A stretch of DNA of 64,000 nucleotides from Hydractinia symbiolongicarpus. Taxonomy: Eukaryota > Cnidaria > Hydrozoa > Anthoathecata > Hydractiniidae. Positions 41,602-52,321 of this stretch are shown here, in pieces. Positions within the stretch are counted from its first letter, which is position 1, and each line of letters begins with the position of its first letter. The position numbers and the translations under genes are program-made. The notes beneath the pieces were generated by a model that was given only the letters and a program-made list of their open reading frames with translations, was not told the DNA's origin and ran no database searches. The DNA is taken from assembly GCF_029227915.1 (NCBI RefSeq), contig NC_079884.1:19530001-19594000 (forward strand). The letters are read 5' to 3'.

Positions 41602-42014
41602 AGTGTTGCTGTCCAGGATATCTGTTGAACAAGAGCTTCAAATCTGAGGAGCTTTAATCCCCAACAACCTCAGTTCTTTATGGCTAAAATTTGACTGACC
41701 CATGTGTCATGTATTTATTGACTTGTATTATTAAGCAAGGCAAAACAGATGCATGTTGACCTGGGGCAACTGAGACAATGCTCTAAGCAGATATAATCCA
41801 ACATGGCTACCTATTAACTGAATCAGAAGTGCCTTATTCTTAACCTTACTTGAGGTACAGTACTAGGTCAGAGCCAGAGTGGTATCTATCATTATACAGG
41901 ACAGCTAGAAGGTATACTGAAGTCACCACAATTAACATGAGCTAAATATTCATTTAGCTCCATTTTTCGCTAAAATAGTTATAATATAAGTAAAAAACAA
42001 GTATTATTATTGTT
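41602..42014. other. no gene recognised
   Basis: Probably 5' flank of the DIRS-like element. No terminal repeat could be paired with the region after 35869. Confidence 0.5.
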
Positions 42015-42517
42015 TTTCCAAGCAGAACCTATCCTGCAAGTAACACTTCTTCCAACACCCCCTTCACTGCCCAACATATCACCTAAGCTTAATCTCACCT
42101 TTGCAACGCTTGCATACAAACTGAATGTCAGCTATTAAACTTCCGCCAATACTACTGCACTTCTTATGTACCTAATGCTTGCAAGTCTGACAAAAAAGTG
42201 AGTTACTACCAACCCCTTTCCTGCAAACGCCACAAGGCCACTTTCCAACTACAAGGTCACACTTGGCTGCAATGCTACTAATCATGACTTTAGACTTTGC
42301 TGTGTACACCACCGTTTTACACTAAATTCATCTCTAAGTGAATCATTAATCCTGACACGACTTCTAGCATTGCTGACATAGACTGTACCATCGTAACTAG
42401 CCACTCATCCACACCTAATTTTCTCATAGCCCACCAAATAACTTTACGTGGCACCCTATCAAAAGCTTTCTCTAAATCTACAAAGGCAAAATAGAGATTC
42501 TTTTTCTTTCCTAAATA
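42015..42517 (-). mobile_element. LINE copy, inverted 5' segment
   Basis: Matches the LINE at 7399-8190 on the minus strand, with internal deletions of about 80 and 190 bp. It contains FAFVDLEKAFDRVPRKVIWW. It continues after the large insertion at 55602-55645 and is then joined to a plus-strand 3' end at 55646-55951. Confidence 0.8.
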
Positions 42518-42889
42518 CAGTACTGGAATCAGGACACCTAACATATTGGATCGTGTATCATGCGCGTCGCGCACAATTCACGATGCTGTCGCGATAGTAA
42601 AATTTTTTAGCATCGTGAAAGTCGTGATTCATTGTGGGGTCGACTTTCGCGATGCATCGTGGCTTTCGTGATCCATATCGCGACCATCATAATACATCTT
42701 TAAACATTATAAAAATCACGTAATTAATGTCATGAGAGAACAACGCAATTAAATATGAATATATTTGTTTTTCGTTTGTTTTTAAATGAAAAATATTTTC
42801 GTTAGCCGCCCGACCCTAACTTTCACGATAAAAAAAATAATAGAAATATCAACAAACAAACATTTTCTTATCCCATCTCGTGAAAAAAA

Positions 42890-43080
42890 ATATTATGAAT
42901 GTCGTAACACCCTCCTTCGTTATGATTATGTTTAATATTATGTTGCTTGCTAAAATCTTAAATTTCTTAGTCGATATCATTTAGGAAAAATAATTAATAT
43001 CATTAAATCTTTTTCAATGATATTTGAAAAATAATTAAAACAACGTAAAATACGCATGTCGTAACACCCTCCTCCGTTAT
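42890..43080. repeat. ~157-bp tandem units, left part
   Basis: CGTAACACCCTCCTCCGTTAT-type word at about 42905 and 43062. The same word in the same orientation is at about 55001 and 55160 beyond Polinton-2, so one tandem array was split by that insertion. Confidence 0.65.
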
Positions 43081-43268
43081 GAATATAAATAAAAAATTTT
43101 AATGTCACGAAAGACTTTAAATATTGTCAACTAAACTATAGTCTGTGAAAGTATTTGCACTTAAATTTTAATTTTCTTATAAGACTGCGCAAAAAGCATT
43201 GAAAGAACACTTAACTTTTTTATTAAAATAAATTTTGTGTTTTATTATTTTAAATGGGAAAATAATAA

Positions 43269-43405
43269 CTTGCTGTATAAATTTCAAAACAGCCTAAGTA
43301 TAACCTGCTGTATATCTTTCAAAACAACGCAGGTATATTCTGTATAACTTTCGAAACAGCACAAGAATAATTCTTGCTGCATAACTTTTGAAAACAAGTT
43401 TTTTA
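43269..43405. repeat. ~35-bp degenerate tandem repeat
   Basis: Four units of the form TGCTGTATAAATTTCAAAAC-AGC-(A)AGTATAA in a row, just outside the Polinton-2 left TIR. Confidence 0.6.
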
Positions 43406-43686
43406 ACATGAGAGATGTTACTTCTGGTGCAGTGGCGTGCGCATACAACAATGACGCCACAAGAAATCCCTGATCATCCAAGACTTGTGGGGAAAGTCCT
43501 TACCATACCATGCCTAGCCATGCCCTGCAGGATAAAGTCCCTAATAAGTAATGACGTCATCAAAGTATGCAGAATAGGAGCTCCAAAAATATTCTAGCGC
43601 ATGGGAATTTCCCTAATGATACTAATATTCATCAAAAATTAACGCATGCGCAGTAAAGACACGCTAGATCGAGCAGAATGAAATCC

Positions 43687-43806
43687 TCATCATCATCATC
43701 ATCATCATCATTCTCAGCTTAACGTCCATTTCCATGCTAGCATGGGTTGGACGGGGTATATTAATGACCCTCTTCCAATCTGATCTAGACTGTGTTAGAT
43801 CTAAAC
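43687..43806 (-). mobile_element. LINE 3'-end fragment in the Polinton-2 left TIR
   Basis: 120 bp matching the LINE 3' end at 6866-6977 with its (CAT)n tail, interrupting TIR sequence that is continuous at the right end of Polinton-2. It shows that the LINE stayed active after Polinton-2 arrived. Confidence 0.8.
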
Positions 43807-43828
43807 AACAAACAAAAAATTCTATATA

Positions 43829-44783
43829 CAGTACAGTCCAGATATAAGCGTACGCGTACGTTCAAGTTTCACACCTTTTTCTCGGAGGCGGTAGTTGTTT
43901 GTCTTTTATTCTTATTAATTATCTTGCGAGTCTTGTAAGTCACTAACTTGCGCGTAATAAACAAAAGATTATTGAAGAAAGAATAGCTTATTATAACTGC
44001 GCGTAACTATTGTTAAATAGTGTTAACATAACTATTCCCAATAGCACAATTGCAAATGTTATCAACTCTATCAATGTGATACGAAGAGCCATTGTTTAAT
44101 AGTTTTACTAAATAAAAGTTTTGCGTGGAAACTAAATAAACTAGCGAGAAGGTCTTGTTGGTTGTACGGGTTAAATAAAGCTTTTAAGCGATAGAAATTA
44201 AATAAAAACGGCGATAGAAATGTTTTTTTAGATCGAATTTTAAAAGTTTAAAAACGAAAAACAGCTATAGAAAAGTTTTTTTAGATCGCATTTTAAAAGT
44301 TTAAAAACGAAAAGCGGCGATAGAAATGTTTGTTAACGTAGGGTTTTTCCGTTTGCGTTGCTAAACGTTGCTTTTTATAAAAAGAACTTTTAAAAGTTTT
44401 GCATGTTAAAAAATATGTTTCGACGATAAAGAAATATTACTAAAAGTTTTAAAAGTAGCATTAGTTTTTTTTAAAAATATTTAGATCATTGGATTTGTTG
44501 TTTTTTAAAAGAGCTTGTGTTTTTAAATAAATCGAGATTAAAATCGCGTTACTATAATTAGCTTCGTTCTTAAAAAATATAAAAATTCAATGGCCTTCGC
44601 GTTTAATTTATTCTCGAGCAGAATATTGTTTTTAAACAATGTTTTTTGCTATGTTTTTGTTTTTAACACCAAGCAATTATTTTCACGCAATTTGAAAGGA
44701 ACTCACTATCCTATTTTTTTTTAATGAAAGCAATTATTTTTGCAAGTTGAGCGTACACGTACGCTTACATCTGGACTGTACTG
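43829..44783. mobile_element. mariner-like MITE, 955 bp
   Basis: Inverted ends CAGTACAGTCCAGATATAAG and the complement (CTTACATCTGGACTGTACTG) with GCGTACGCGTACG-like extension, flanked by TA (43827-43828, 44784-44785). The interior is A+T-rich with AAGTTTAAAAACGAAAA repeats (two ~62-bp units at about 44207-44333) and no transposase. It sits inside the left TIR of Polinton-2. Confidence 0.85.
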
Positions 44784-44965
44784 TAATAAAGAGAGAATGA
44801 ATTCATACACAGTCAAAGAAAACATGTGTAATAAGGCTGTTGGGTAGGATCCCTATATGCTCTACCATATACCAGACTGACTCAAGAAGCAAGTCGTGTT
44901 TCAGGGTTGTTGGTGAGGAGCCCCTAATTCTGAGGTATGTGCCGGATTGATTTGTCACCCAGGAT

Positions 44966-45142
44966 ATGTGCAAAAGGGTTTCTGAAGATGGGCCTGAACT
45001 ACTCTCCGCCTATCGCCGGAGGAAATCCGAAAAGGCCAAAATTAAGGAGGTTCTTCTTCCAATAGCCTGGCATCCGGATATGGCAACGATTGGTGCTTTT
45101 CAGAGGATGAAAAGTAAGGTCTCAAAAAGTATTGGGGGTTGA
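44966..45142 (+). CDS. small protein with AWHPD motif (unit copy 1)
   Basis: 58 residues, basic (AYRRRKSEKAKIKE) with LLPIAWHPDMATIGAF. The AWHPD word is shared with the C-terminus of the ankyrin-like protein of Polinton-1, which holds the same first position after the left TIR. It has no start box, so it is probably the 3' end of a longer gene cut by rearrangement. Copies at 46057-46233 and 47148-47324. A hairpin (TTATCTT/AAGATAA arms, about 45152-45178) follows the stop. Confidence 0.45.
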   Translation: MCKRVSEDGPELLSAYRRRKSEKAKIKEVLLPIAWHPDMATIGAFQRMKSKVSKSIGG

Positions 45143-45193
45143 CCTGAAACGTTATCTTACAGCAAATGCTGCAAGATAATAATACTAATAAAA

Positions 45194-45364
45194 ATGTGTA
45201 TAAACTGTCAATATAGCTTAAAAAGTATGATTTTCATGACCTTCCTTACTACCATTGGTCTCTCCCTACCACTTGTAACCCTAGCATGCATACAGGAGGA
45301 AGGGTCTAATGAACGGAGAATTAAGGATTTGGAGACTCGTCTGGACTTGCTAATAAATGAATGA
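45194..45364 (+). CDS. small membrane protein (unit copy 1)
   Basis: 56 residues from the ATG at 45194, which follows AATACTAATAAAA. One transmembrane helix (FMTFLTTIGLSLPLVTLACI) is followed by a charged coiled-coil tail (RRIKDLETRLDLLINE). The stop overlaps the start region of the next ORF. Repeated at +1091 and +2182. Function unknown. Confidence 0.5.
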   Translation: MCINCQYSLKSMIFMTFLTTIGLSLPLVTLACIQEEGSNERRIKDLETRLDLLINE

Positions 45365-45515
45365 GCATTGTGACGACTGTGAAAGGGTACTCGATGCATA
45401 TGACAAATGTACCTGTGGTCGGAGTTTCGTGGTAGGTGGTAAAATGTTATGCTGGTACTGCTATCATGAATATATCACATATAATGGGGGCGGCTGTACA
45501 TGTACGATGACATAA
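45357..45515 (+). CDS. small Cys-rich zinc-ribbon-like protein (unit copy 1)
   Basis: 52 residues starting at an ATG directly after CTAATAA, overlapping the previous stop by 8 bp. Cysteine pairs HCDDC, KCTC, CWYC and GGCTC suggest two zinc sites. Repeated in the other two units. No family recognised. Confidence 0.5.
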   Translation: MNEHCDDCERVLDAYDKCTCGRSFVVGGKMLCWYCYHEYITYNGGGCTCTMT

Positions 45516-45550
45516 TTCTCTGCAGTCATTCAAAATATACAATAAAGAAG

Positions 45551-45926
45551 ATGCTGAAATTTGAGAATGAGCTTGTCAATCCAAAACTATTCTACAATTT
45601 TGCTGCTACGTTTACAGACATTAACGATATCAATGCGGAATACTTGACAGATGACGGATGCTATTCCCGCCAATGGGGGTAAGGACAAACGATATATAGT
45701 GGGGTATCATACACGGGACCTTGTTGTAGCTTTGAGGGTAAAGACGCTGAAAATCTGGTCCGCGCATGGGGTGACACGGCACAATGCTACAGCGTCACAG
45801 GCAATGAGCCTAGATTTCGAGGAATACTCTGATTGGATCGCAAAATATCGTCAAATATGGTCAAAGGCCGAAGAGTTTATCTTTGAAAAATTAACGACAC
45901 AGCCTGTGAAAAAGACCATTGCGTGA
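45551..45926 (+). pseudogene. unknown Polinton-2 protein, frameshifted (unit copy 1)
   Basis: The start at 45551 follows TACAATAAAGAAG. 43 codons (LKFENELVNPKLFYNF, then DINDINAEYLTDDGCYS) end at a stop at 45682. An overlapping frame, open to 45926, continues with GKDKRYIVGYHTRDL and WIAKYRQIWSKAEEFIFEKL. The same break is in all three units, so it predates the triplication. Downstream of the third unit (48115-48250) the frame goes on (TKFHGMLIPYDEPARS), so the natural gene was longer. Family unknown. Confidence 0.45.
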
Positions 45927-48129
45927 ACGCCAAACTCCGGTACCACAATGCTCTACCATATACCAGACTGACTCAAGAAGCAAGTCGTGTTTCAGGGTTG
46001 TTGGTGAGGAGCCCCTAATTCTGAGGTAAGTGCCGGATTGATTTGTCACCCAGGATATGTGCAAAAGGGTTTCTGAAGATGGGCCTGAACTACTCTCCGC
46101 CTATCGCCGGAGGAAATCCGAAAAGGCCAAAATTAAGGAGGTTCTTCTTCCAATAGCCTGGCATCCGGATATGGCAACGATTGGTGCTTTTCAGAGGATG
46201 AAAAGTAAGGTCTCAAAAAGTATTGGGGGTTGACCTGAAACGTTATCTTACAGCAAATGCTGCAAGATAATAATACTAATAAAAATGTGTATAAACTGTC
46301 AATATAGCTTAAAAAGTATGATTTTCATGACCTTCCTTACTACCATTGGTCTCTCCCTACCACTTGTAACCCTAGCATGCATACAGGAGGAAGGGTCTAA
46401 TGAACGGAGAATTAAGGATTTGGAGACTCGTCTGGACTTGCTAATAAATGAATGAGCATTGTGACGACTGTGAAAGGGTACTCGATGCATATGACAAATG
46501 TACCTGTGGTCGGAGTTTCGTGGTAGGTGGTAAAATGTTATGCTGGTACTGCTATCATGAATATATCACATATAATGGGGGCGGCTGTACATGTACGATG
46601 ACATAATTCTCTGCAGTCATTCAAAATATACAATAAAGAAGATGCTGAAATTTGAGAATGAGCTTGTCAATCCAAAACTATTCTACAATTTTGCTGCTAC
46701 GTTTACAGACATTAACGATATCAATGCGGAATACTTGACAGATGACGGATGCTATTCCCGCCAATGGGGGTAAGGACAAACGATATATAGTGGGGTATCA
46801 TACACGGGACCTTGTTGTAGCTTTGAGGGTAAAGACGCTGAAAATCTGGTCCGCGCATGGGGTGACACGGCACAATGCTACAGCGTCACAGGCAATGAGC
46901 CTAGATTTCGAGGAATACTCTGATTGGATCGCAAAATATCGTCAAATATGGTCAAAGGCCGAAGAGTTTATCTTTGAAAAATTAACGACACAGCCTGTGA
47001 AAAAGACCATTGCGTGAACGCCAAACTCCGGTACCACAATGCTCTACCATATACCAGACTGACTCAAGAAGCAAGTCGTGTTTCAGGGTTGTTGGTGAGG
47101 AGCCCCTAATTCTGAGGTAAGTGCCGGATTGATTTGTCACCCAGGATATGTGCAAAAGGGTTTCTGAAGATGGGCCTGAACTACTCTCCGCCTATCGCCG
47201 GAGGAAATCCGAAAAGGCCAAAATTAAGGAGGTTCTTCTTCCAATAGCCTGGCATCCGGATATGGCAACGATTGGTGCTTTTCAGAGGATGAAAAGTAAG
47301 GTCTCAAAAAGTATTGGGGGTTGACCTGAAACGTTATCTTACAGCAAATGCTGCAAGATAATAATACTAATAAAAATGTGTATAAACTGTCAATATAGCT
47401 TAAAAAGTATGATTTTCATGACCTTCCTTACTACCATTGGTCTCTCCCTACCACTTGTAACCCTAGCATGCATACAGGAGGAAGGGTCTAATGAACGGAG
47501 AATTAAGGATTTGGAGACTCGTCTGGACTTGCTAATAAATGAATGAGCATTGTGACGACTGTGAAAGGGTACTCGATGCATATGACAAATGTACCTGTGG
47601 TCGGAGTTTCGTGGTAGGTGGTAAAATGTTATGCTGGTACTGCTATCATGAATATATCACATATAATGGGGGCGGCTGTACATGTACGATGACATAATTC
47701 TCTGCAGTCATTCAAAATATACAATAAAGAAGATGCTGAAATTTGAGAATGAGCTTGTCAATCCAAAACTATTCTACAATTTTGCTGATACGTTTACAGA
47801 CATTAACGATATCAATGCGGAATACTTGACAGATGACGGATGCTATTCCCGCCAATGGGGGTAAGGACAAACGATATATAGTGGGGTATCATACACGGGA
47901 CCTTGTTGTAGCTTTGAGGGTAAAGACGCTGAAAATCTGGTCCGCGCATGGGGTGACACGGCACAATGCTACAGCGTCACAGGCAATGAGCCTAGATTTC
48001 GAGGAATACTCTGATTGGATCGCAAAATATCGTCAAATATGGTCAAAGGCCGAAGAGTTTATCTTTGAAAAATTAACGACACAGCCTGTGAAAAAGACCA
48101 TTGCGTGAACGCCAAACTCCGGTACCACA

Positions 48130-48491
48130 AGGACACAATTACCACCAAATTCCATGGTATGCTGATACCCTATGATGAACCTGCCAGGTCAGTGCAATCT
48201 TGGCCATTTCATCGGTATATGTACAAGGTAAAAACCACTACCCCCAGGTACACATCATAGGATGTCGGTACAAGGACTTTAGGAAGGAGTGGTTGCTATG
48301 CGAGGACTAGAAAAAAACATATATTTTATAGGCCCATTAGACCTATAAAATATTGGGCTTTCTTGAGAATGACAAATACATCATGTGTTTTTTTAATACC
48401 TTTGGAGGTATTTGGGCAGCTGTATTCGCTACATACGGTTGTCATACTCTCTATTTCTCCTAAAATTAAGGCCTTTATTCAGGTGGGGACT
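48130..48491. other. end of the frameshifted gene and hairpin
   Basis: Holds the 3' remnant of the gene above (to about 48310) and a perfect 12-bp hairpin, ATATTTTATAGG/CCTATAAAATAT (48321-48353), between convergent gene ends. This matches the hairpins at gene ends in Polinton-1. Confidence 0.5.
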
Positions 48492-49116
48492 CTACATAGT
48501 GCTTGCACATTGCACAGATTGAAGCTTTTTTAAAATTTTGTCTTTCCCCTCCCCCCTACCCTTGGCAGCTAGTTGGGCTCCCTCCTGTTCGTTGATAGCA
48601 TTCATGATCCTATTAAACCTCTGCTGCATTTGTCCCTTCAACAGCATATACCTTTCCTTTTCACGGCTAATTAGACTATACTCATGGTCGCTGATTATAC
48701 AATTTTCCATTGATTTGCTTATTAGGTCAACGATGGAGTTTAATTTGGCCTCCACAAGCAGTCTTATCCCCTCATGTTTTTTTGACTTAACACGCAACGA
48801 CTTGCCCTATTCCGGCGGCAATCACGAGTTCCCCCATGGCACAAGCCAAGGGTACCCCCATACCTGAGGCCATAGCTCCTATCCCAAACACCAACGTGAT
48901 TACACTTACGCCAAGCAGACCATGGTCGCACATACTGATCCATGTGTTGTGCATCTTGAATTTTTTCGTCAATCTATTCCTCTCCTTTATTTAATCCCGG
49001 AGATATTGTTCTATTTCATCAATCTTCTTGAGCCTAAAAACCTGTCCCTCATCCTGATCAGAGCCTTGCGCGTGTGCACTCGGCAAACTTGGGTAAAGTT
49101 TGCTATTATCACTCAT
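48492..49116 (-). pseudogene. Polinton-2 homologue of the membrane protein
   Basis: The start at 49116 follows TAGAATAAAAGA. It matches the gene at 11270-11896 in order, length and motifs (LKKIDEIEQYL; GIGQV; KHEGIRLLVEAKLNS). It has a different in-frame stop (TAA at 48991-48993) and a frameshift near 48795. A hydrophobic segment (VSVITLVFGIGAMASGMG) is kept. Different lesions in the two copies imply independent decay. Confidence 0.7.
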
Positions 49117-49125
49117 TCTTTTATT

Positions 49126-49784
49126 CTACCAGCAAATGCATTGTGATGTCAAAAATGTATCATTTTTCTCGTGATGGTAGAAGTCCGTTAGCATGAACTC
49201 AAGAAGTTCAGTAGACCTCTTTAAGGGAAGGTATACAGGGTTATCAAAAGTCCAGGTTAACATATTCCCCCAAGCGTTCAATTCTTTGGTGGGAAGCAAG
49301 GCCAGAACCTTGGATTTTTTGCCATTAAGGAGGCAGTTGTTTTTATCCAATTGTGGACAAATAAGTCTTAATTTTTGGTATATATCAGTTCTATATATGG
49401 TATTGTAGTCACCCTTCGTATAATATTTTTTTGTGGGGTCATAGGTTAATCCTAAAAGCTCTTGAAATTGCCTATCGATCGCGACTGTGTAGCCGTCACT
49501 GACACAGAGTCTACAATATGCATTTTTCAATACAAACAGTTTGATCTGATCTTCTGCGTGGCTGTTGACAATAGCCGTGATGTCCTTGGTTTTGTACAGG
49601 CTATTCATGATCTCAATCCTTGTAACCCTCTGATCACCTTCCATATAGTGATATTGTTGTTGCTATATAAGTTCAGCCATCCAGGCCTGATACTGATAGA
49701 TTTTAGAGCAATACGGGTGTCCTGCCCCAGGTAGTCCTTGAATATAATAGGCTTATAGATATCTGTAATATACAGTTGATTCAT
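49126..49784 (-). pseudogene. Polinton-2 homologue of the probable minor capsid protein
   Basis: The start at 49784 (MNQLYITDIYKP) aligns residue for residue with the Polinton-1 protein (KDYLGQDTRIALKSISIRP). It is frameshifted near 49640, then open to 49126 with LLGLTYDPTKKYYTKGDY and PVYLPLKRS. By eye about 70% identical to the 226-aa protein. The last ~10 residues differ. Confidence 0.65.
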
Positions 49785-49808
49785 CCTTTGTTTTAAAACA
49801 AAGATGAA
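49780..49808. promoter_or_regulatory. near-perfect palindrome between divergent starts
   Basis: TTCATC-C-TTTGTTTT and AAAACAAA-GATGAA, with a minus ATG (49784-49782) and a plus ATG (49804-49806) at the ends. This is the same architecture as 12567-12588 but with different arm sequence, so the symmetry is conserved rather than the bases. Confidence 0.65.
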
Positions 49809-51031
49809 TATATACCAATACAATCCGAGAGCCAAGTACAGGTCCAACAGGGGCGAATGGCCCCTTGGTGTAAACAACCTGGAACATCAGGACCTGTACG
49901 TGAGCACGGAGTCTCATATTTCCGTGGCATTCCCGGAGTTTACCAAATGTGCCATCAAGGTCCCAACAACCTATCTCAATGACCCTGTTACTGTTAATTA
50001 GAAAGGGCAGGCACTAGAGTACTGGATTATACAGGTTAATTTCGCTACCCATTGCGCAACAATGGCTCTGGGCATAAGCACATGATGGGCTCCGTACCAC
50101 TCATCAACAGCATTTTTAAATTCCATGTCTACTACCACATGCGTCGCATCCTTGCCAGGATGAAGGTACCCATGCCTTTTGACGATGGGTTTTCTCAATA
50201 TCTCAATCCCTACTCAACCTCTGGATACGCCCAGGTCTGCCGCGAATACGGTGCAGACCCTAACGCCTTGTACAAATTCAAAGCTGTCATGTCATCGTTG
50301 ACAGATGGTAGGTGGTGGCCCCAGGCCGATGGGGACTGTGCCAAGTTTATCATGCCCACAAGCCAAGGTCTGACGTCAGAGGGCCTGACCAAGCTGAGTG
50401 AGAGTATTCTCGTCTACGTAGTCCTGTTGCTTGGATCCCAGGCAGGTACCAAGCCATCTCTCATCGGGTCCAATGCAGATAACTACACAGCAAGGCAAAT
50501 TCTAGTACAGAAATTTGAAGCTATGGTCCAAAGGCAAGAAAATGTAAGCCATGACATCACTGAATTTCGGAAGGTACTCCAGTATGCCAGGACTCCGGTG
50601 AACTTCGCTGTAATGCATCATGTGTACATGCTGCCCAGTGGCATGAATTTACGTATGGGAAGGATAGTAGGGTATAACAACAACATCCTCATAGCACCCG
50701 CAACTGCGATGATTCCTATCCAGCTTGACCTAAATAACAGACCTATTGTGCGTCATGCCACACCTCCTATACCTACCCTACCCCCAAAGCATGCCACGCC
50801 TCCTATACCCCCAGGCATACCATGCCATCCAAGCATATAACACCTATTACATCCCCTATGCATACTCCCGATCATACTATACAGACCATACCACCTCCCG
50901 GGCCTACAACAACAACAACATCGTCTTCCATACCCGAATAACCCCCACCAAACCAACACAAGGATACCAAATCCTCATTAATCACCATAGGGGTAGGTAT
51001 AATCCTTGCCTATATTTGGTTTAAAAAATGA
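49804..51031 (+). pseudogene. Polinton-2 homologue of the 392-aa tail-anchored protein
   Basis: Highly similar over its length to 12586-13764 (NRGEWPLGV; FHVYYHMRRILARMKVPMP; QYARTPVNFAVMHHVYMLPS). An in-frame TAG at 49999-50001 and frameshifts near 50085 and after 50840 break it. The linker here is Pro-rich (HATPPIPTLPPKHATPPIPP) instead of the GSEKIPQSGL repeat. The terminal helix (SLITIGVGIILAYIWFK) is kept at 50960-51031. Confidence 0.75.
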
Positions 51032-51034
51032 GGC

Positions 51035-52315
51035 TTATTTAATGTATAGCACAACAAATCCAACGGCGGCAGCGGCTGCCATGTACAGATGCTTAGCTGC
51101 ATATGTAACGATAGTTGAAACTACTTTCAGAAGGAACGAGACTACCGTGCTGATGACTCCAGGCAATGCGGCACCTGCTTTACCTGCCAGATATTTCAGC
51201 AAGTTTCCGAGCCTTTCAAGTTGCTTTTGTACGAACCCTTTTTCACCACCCGCTGCGGCACTTCCTCCTACGGCACCCCAGCGCTTCCCCTCGTAACAGA
51301 GGGTATGATGGTGGAAATTAGTAGACAGCAGCAGAGACCACACTTGCAATGGTAAGACCTTGCTCCTTGAAGAGTATCTTCAATTTTTCAAGCAGAGTTG
51401 TATCATCCCCAGAGATCTTCAACAGCGTATCCTTAATATGTCTCAGTTGGCCATAAATATCACGGTTAAGCTCCTTCACTTTCTCCTGCAAAACACCTCT
51501 TTCTTCCTTCATCCTTTTAATACCCCTCTCAAGCTTTTAAATGGCTTCATTCGAGCCTTCATGGATCTGACCAACAGCATCTACCTGATTACCTATCCTT
51601 TTGATGCTATCCTCCAAATTTCTAATATTTACTTTTAATATTCCCCTGGTAGGTTTGAAGTTCATGATCAAGTCCCTTTAATTCACGTTCAGTGAATTTG
51701 CCTGAGAATGAAGTATCCTCTGTAAGGGTTCCCACATCGGAGAATGGCGTTTTCTCCGTAAGGGTCTCAACATCATGCATAATTCTCCTGATATTATTAA
51801 TGGTTTTCGTCTGATTTATCTCACCGGGATCCTCCTCACCCTCATTAACAATAGTATCAACCTCCATTGCAAGCTTCCGGACTACCTCCGCCTTGTTGGC
51901 ATGGTGACAAACGTCCTGAAACCAAAGTCACGTATGGGGCCTGCTCCCAAATTACTTATAATGGACCTGGGGCTTCGTAAGCCTACACCCCTTGCCTTGT
52001 ATATTTTTTCGGTAATATCTTCACCTTTATAAAAAAGACATTTTCCCTCCGTGCGAAAATTTTCATAGGGGATTACATAGACCTCCACCGATTCCATCCT
52101 TTTCTAATTTGGTCATATAATGCATCGACCCTGTGAACCAGCAACTGCCTACCCGTATCAATACCCTTTATGGTATGTTGTTGCTGCCCCGATGTTGGAA
52201 GTTGCTGTGTCCCGGGGAGTTGCGTCGATTGCCGGGTATCCTCTTTGTCACCCTTATCGTCTTCATCACGCTTACCAATATCCTTCTCGGGTGTGAATAC
52301 TGGATTATCGGCCAT
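51035..52315 (-). pseudogene. Polinton-2 homologue of the coiled-coil membrane protein
   Basis: The start at 52315 follows TAAATAAAGG. Pieces in several frames cover the N-terminus (PVFTPEKDIGKRDED), a block aligning with the truncated Polinton-1 gene (FYKGEDITEKIY), the coiled coil (51318-51867), then EKGFVQKQLERLGNLLKYLAGKAGAALPG in similar form and the last membrane helix (AAAAAVGFVVLYIK). This copy shows the true N-terminus lost in Polinton-1. At least three frame breaks. Confidence 0.65.
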
Positions 52316-52321
52316 CCTTTA

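Larger units (their letters stand above)
44857..48129. repeat. three tandem copies of a 1091-bp coding unit
   Basis: Units 44857-45947, 45948-47038 and 47039-48129 repeat with an exact 1091-bp offset. The differences noticed are single bases (one near 44935 in copy 1, one near 47789 in copy 3). Each unit encodes the same four or five small plus-strand ORFs of Polinton-2. Confidence 0.9.

Noticed and set aside
45208-45399. Minus-strand 63-codon frames in each 1091-bp unit
   Set aside because: They overlap the sense membrane-protein and Cys-rich ORFs, which have start boxes; they repeat only because the unit repeats.
44857-48129. CRISPR-like or satellite array
   Set aside because: The repeat unit is 1091 bp and coding, with no spacers; it is a segmental tandem duplication.
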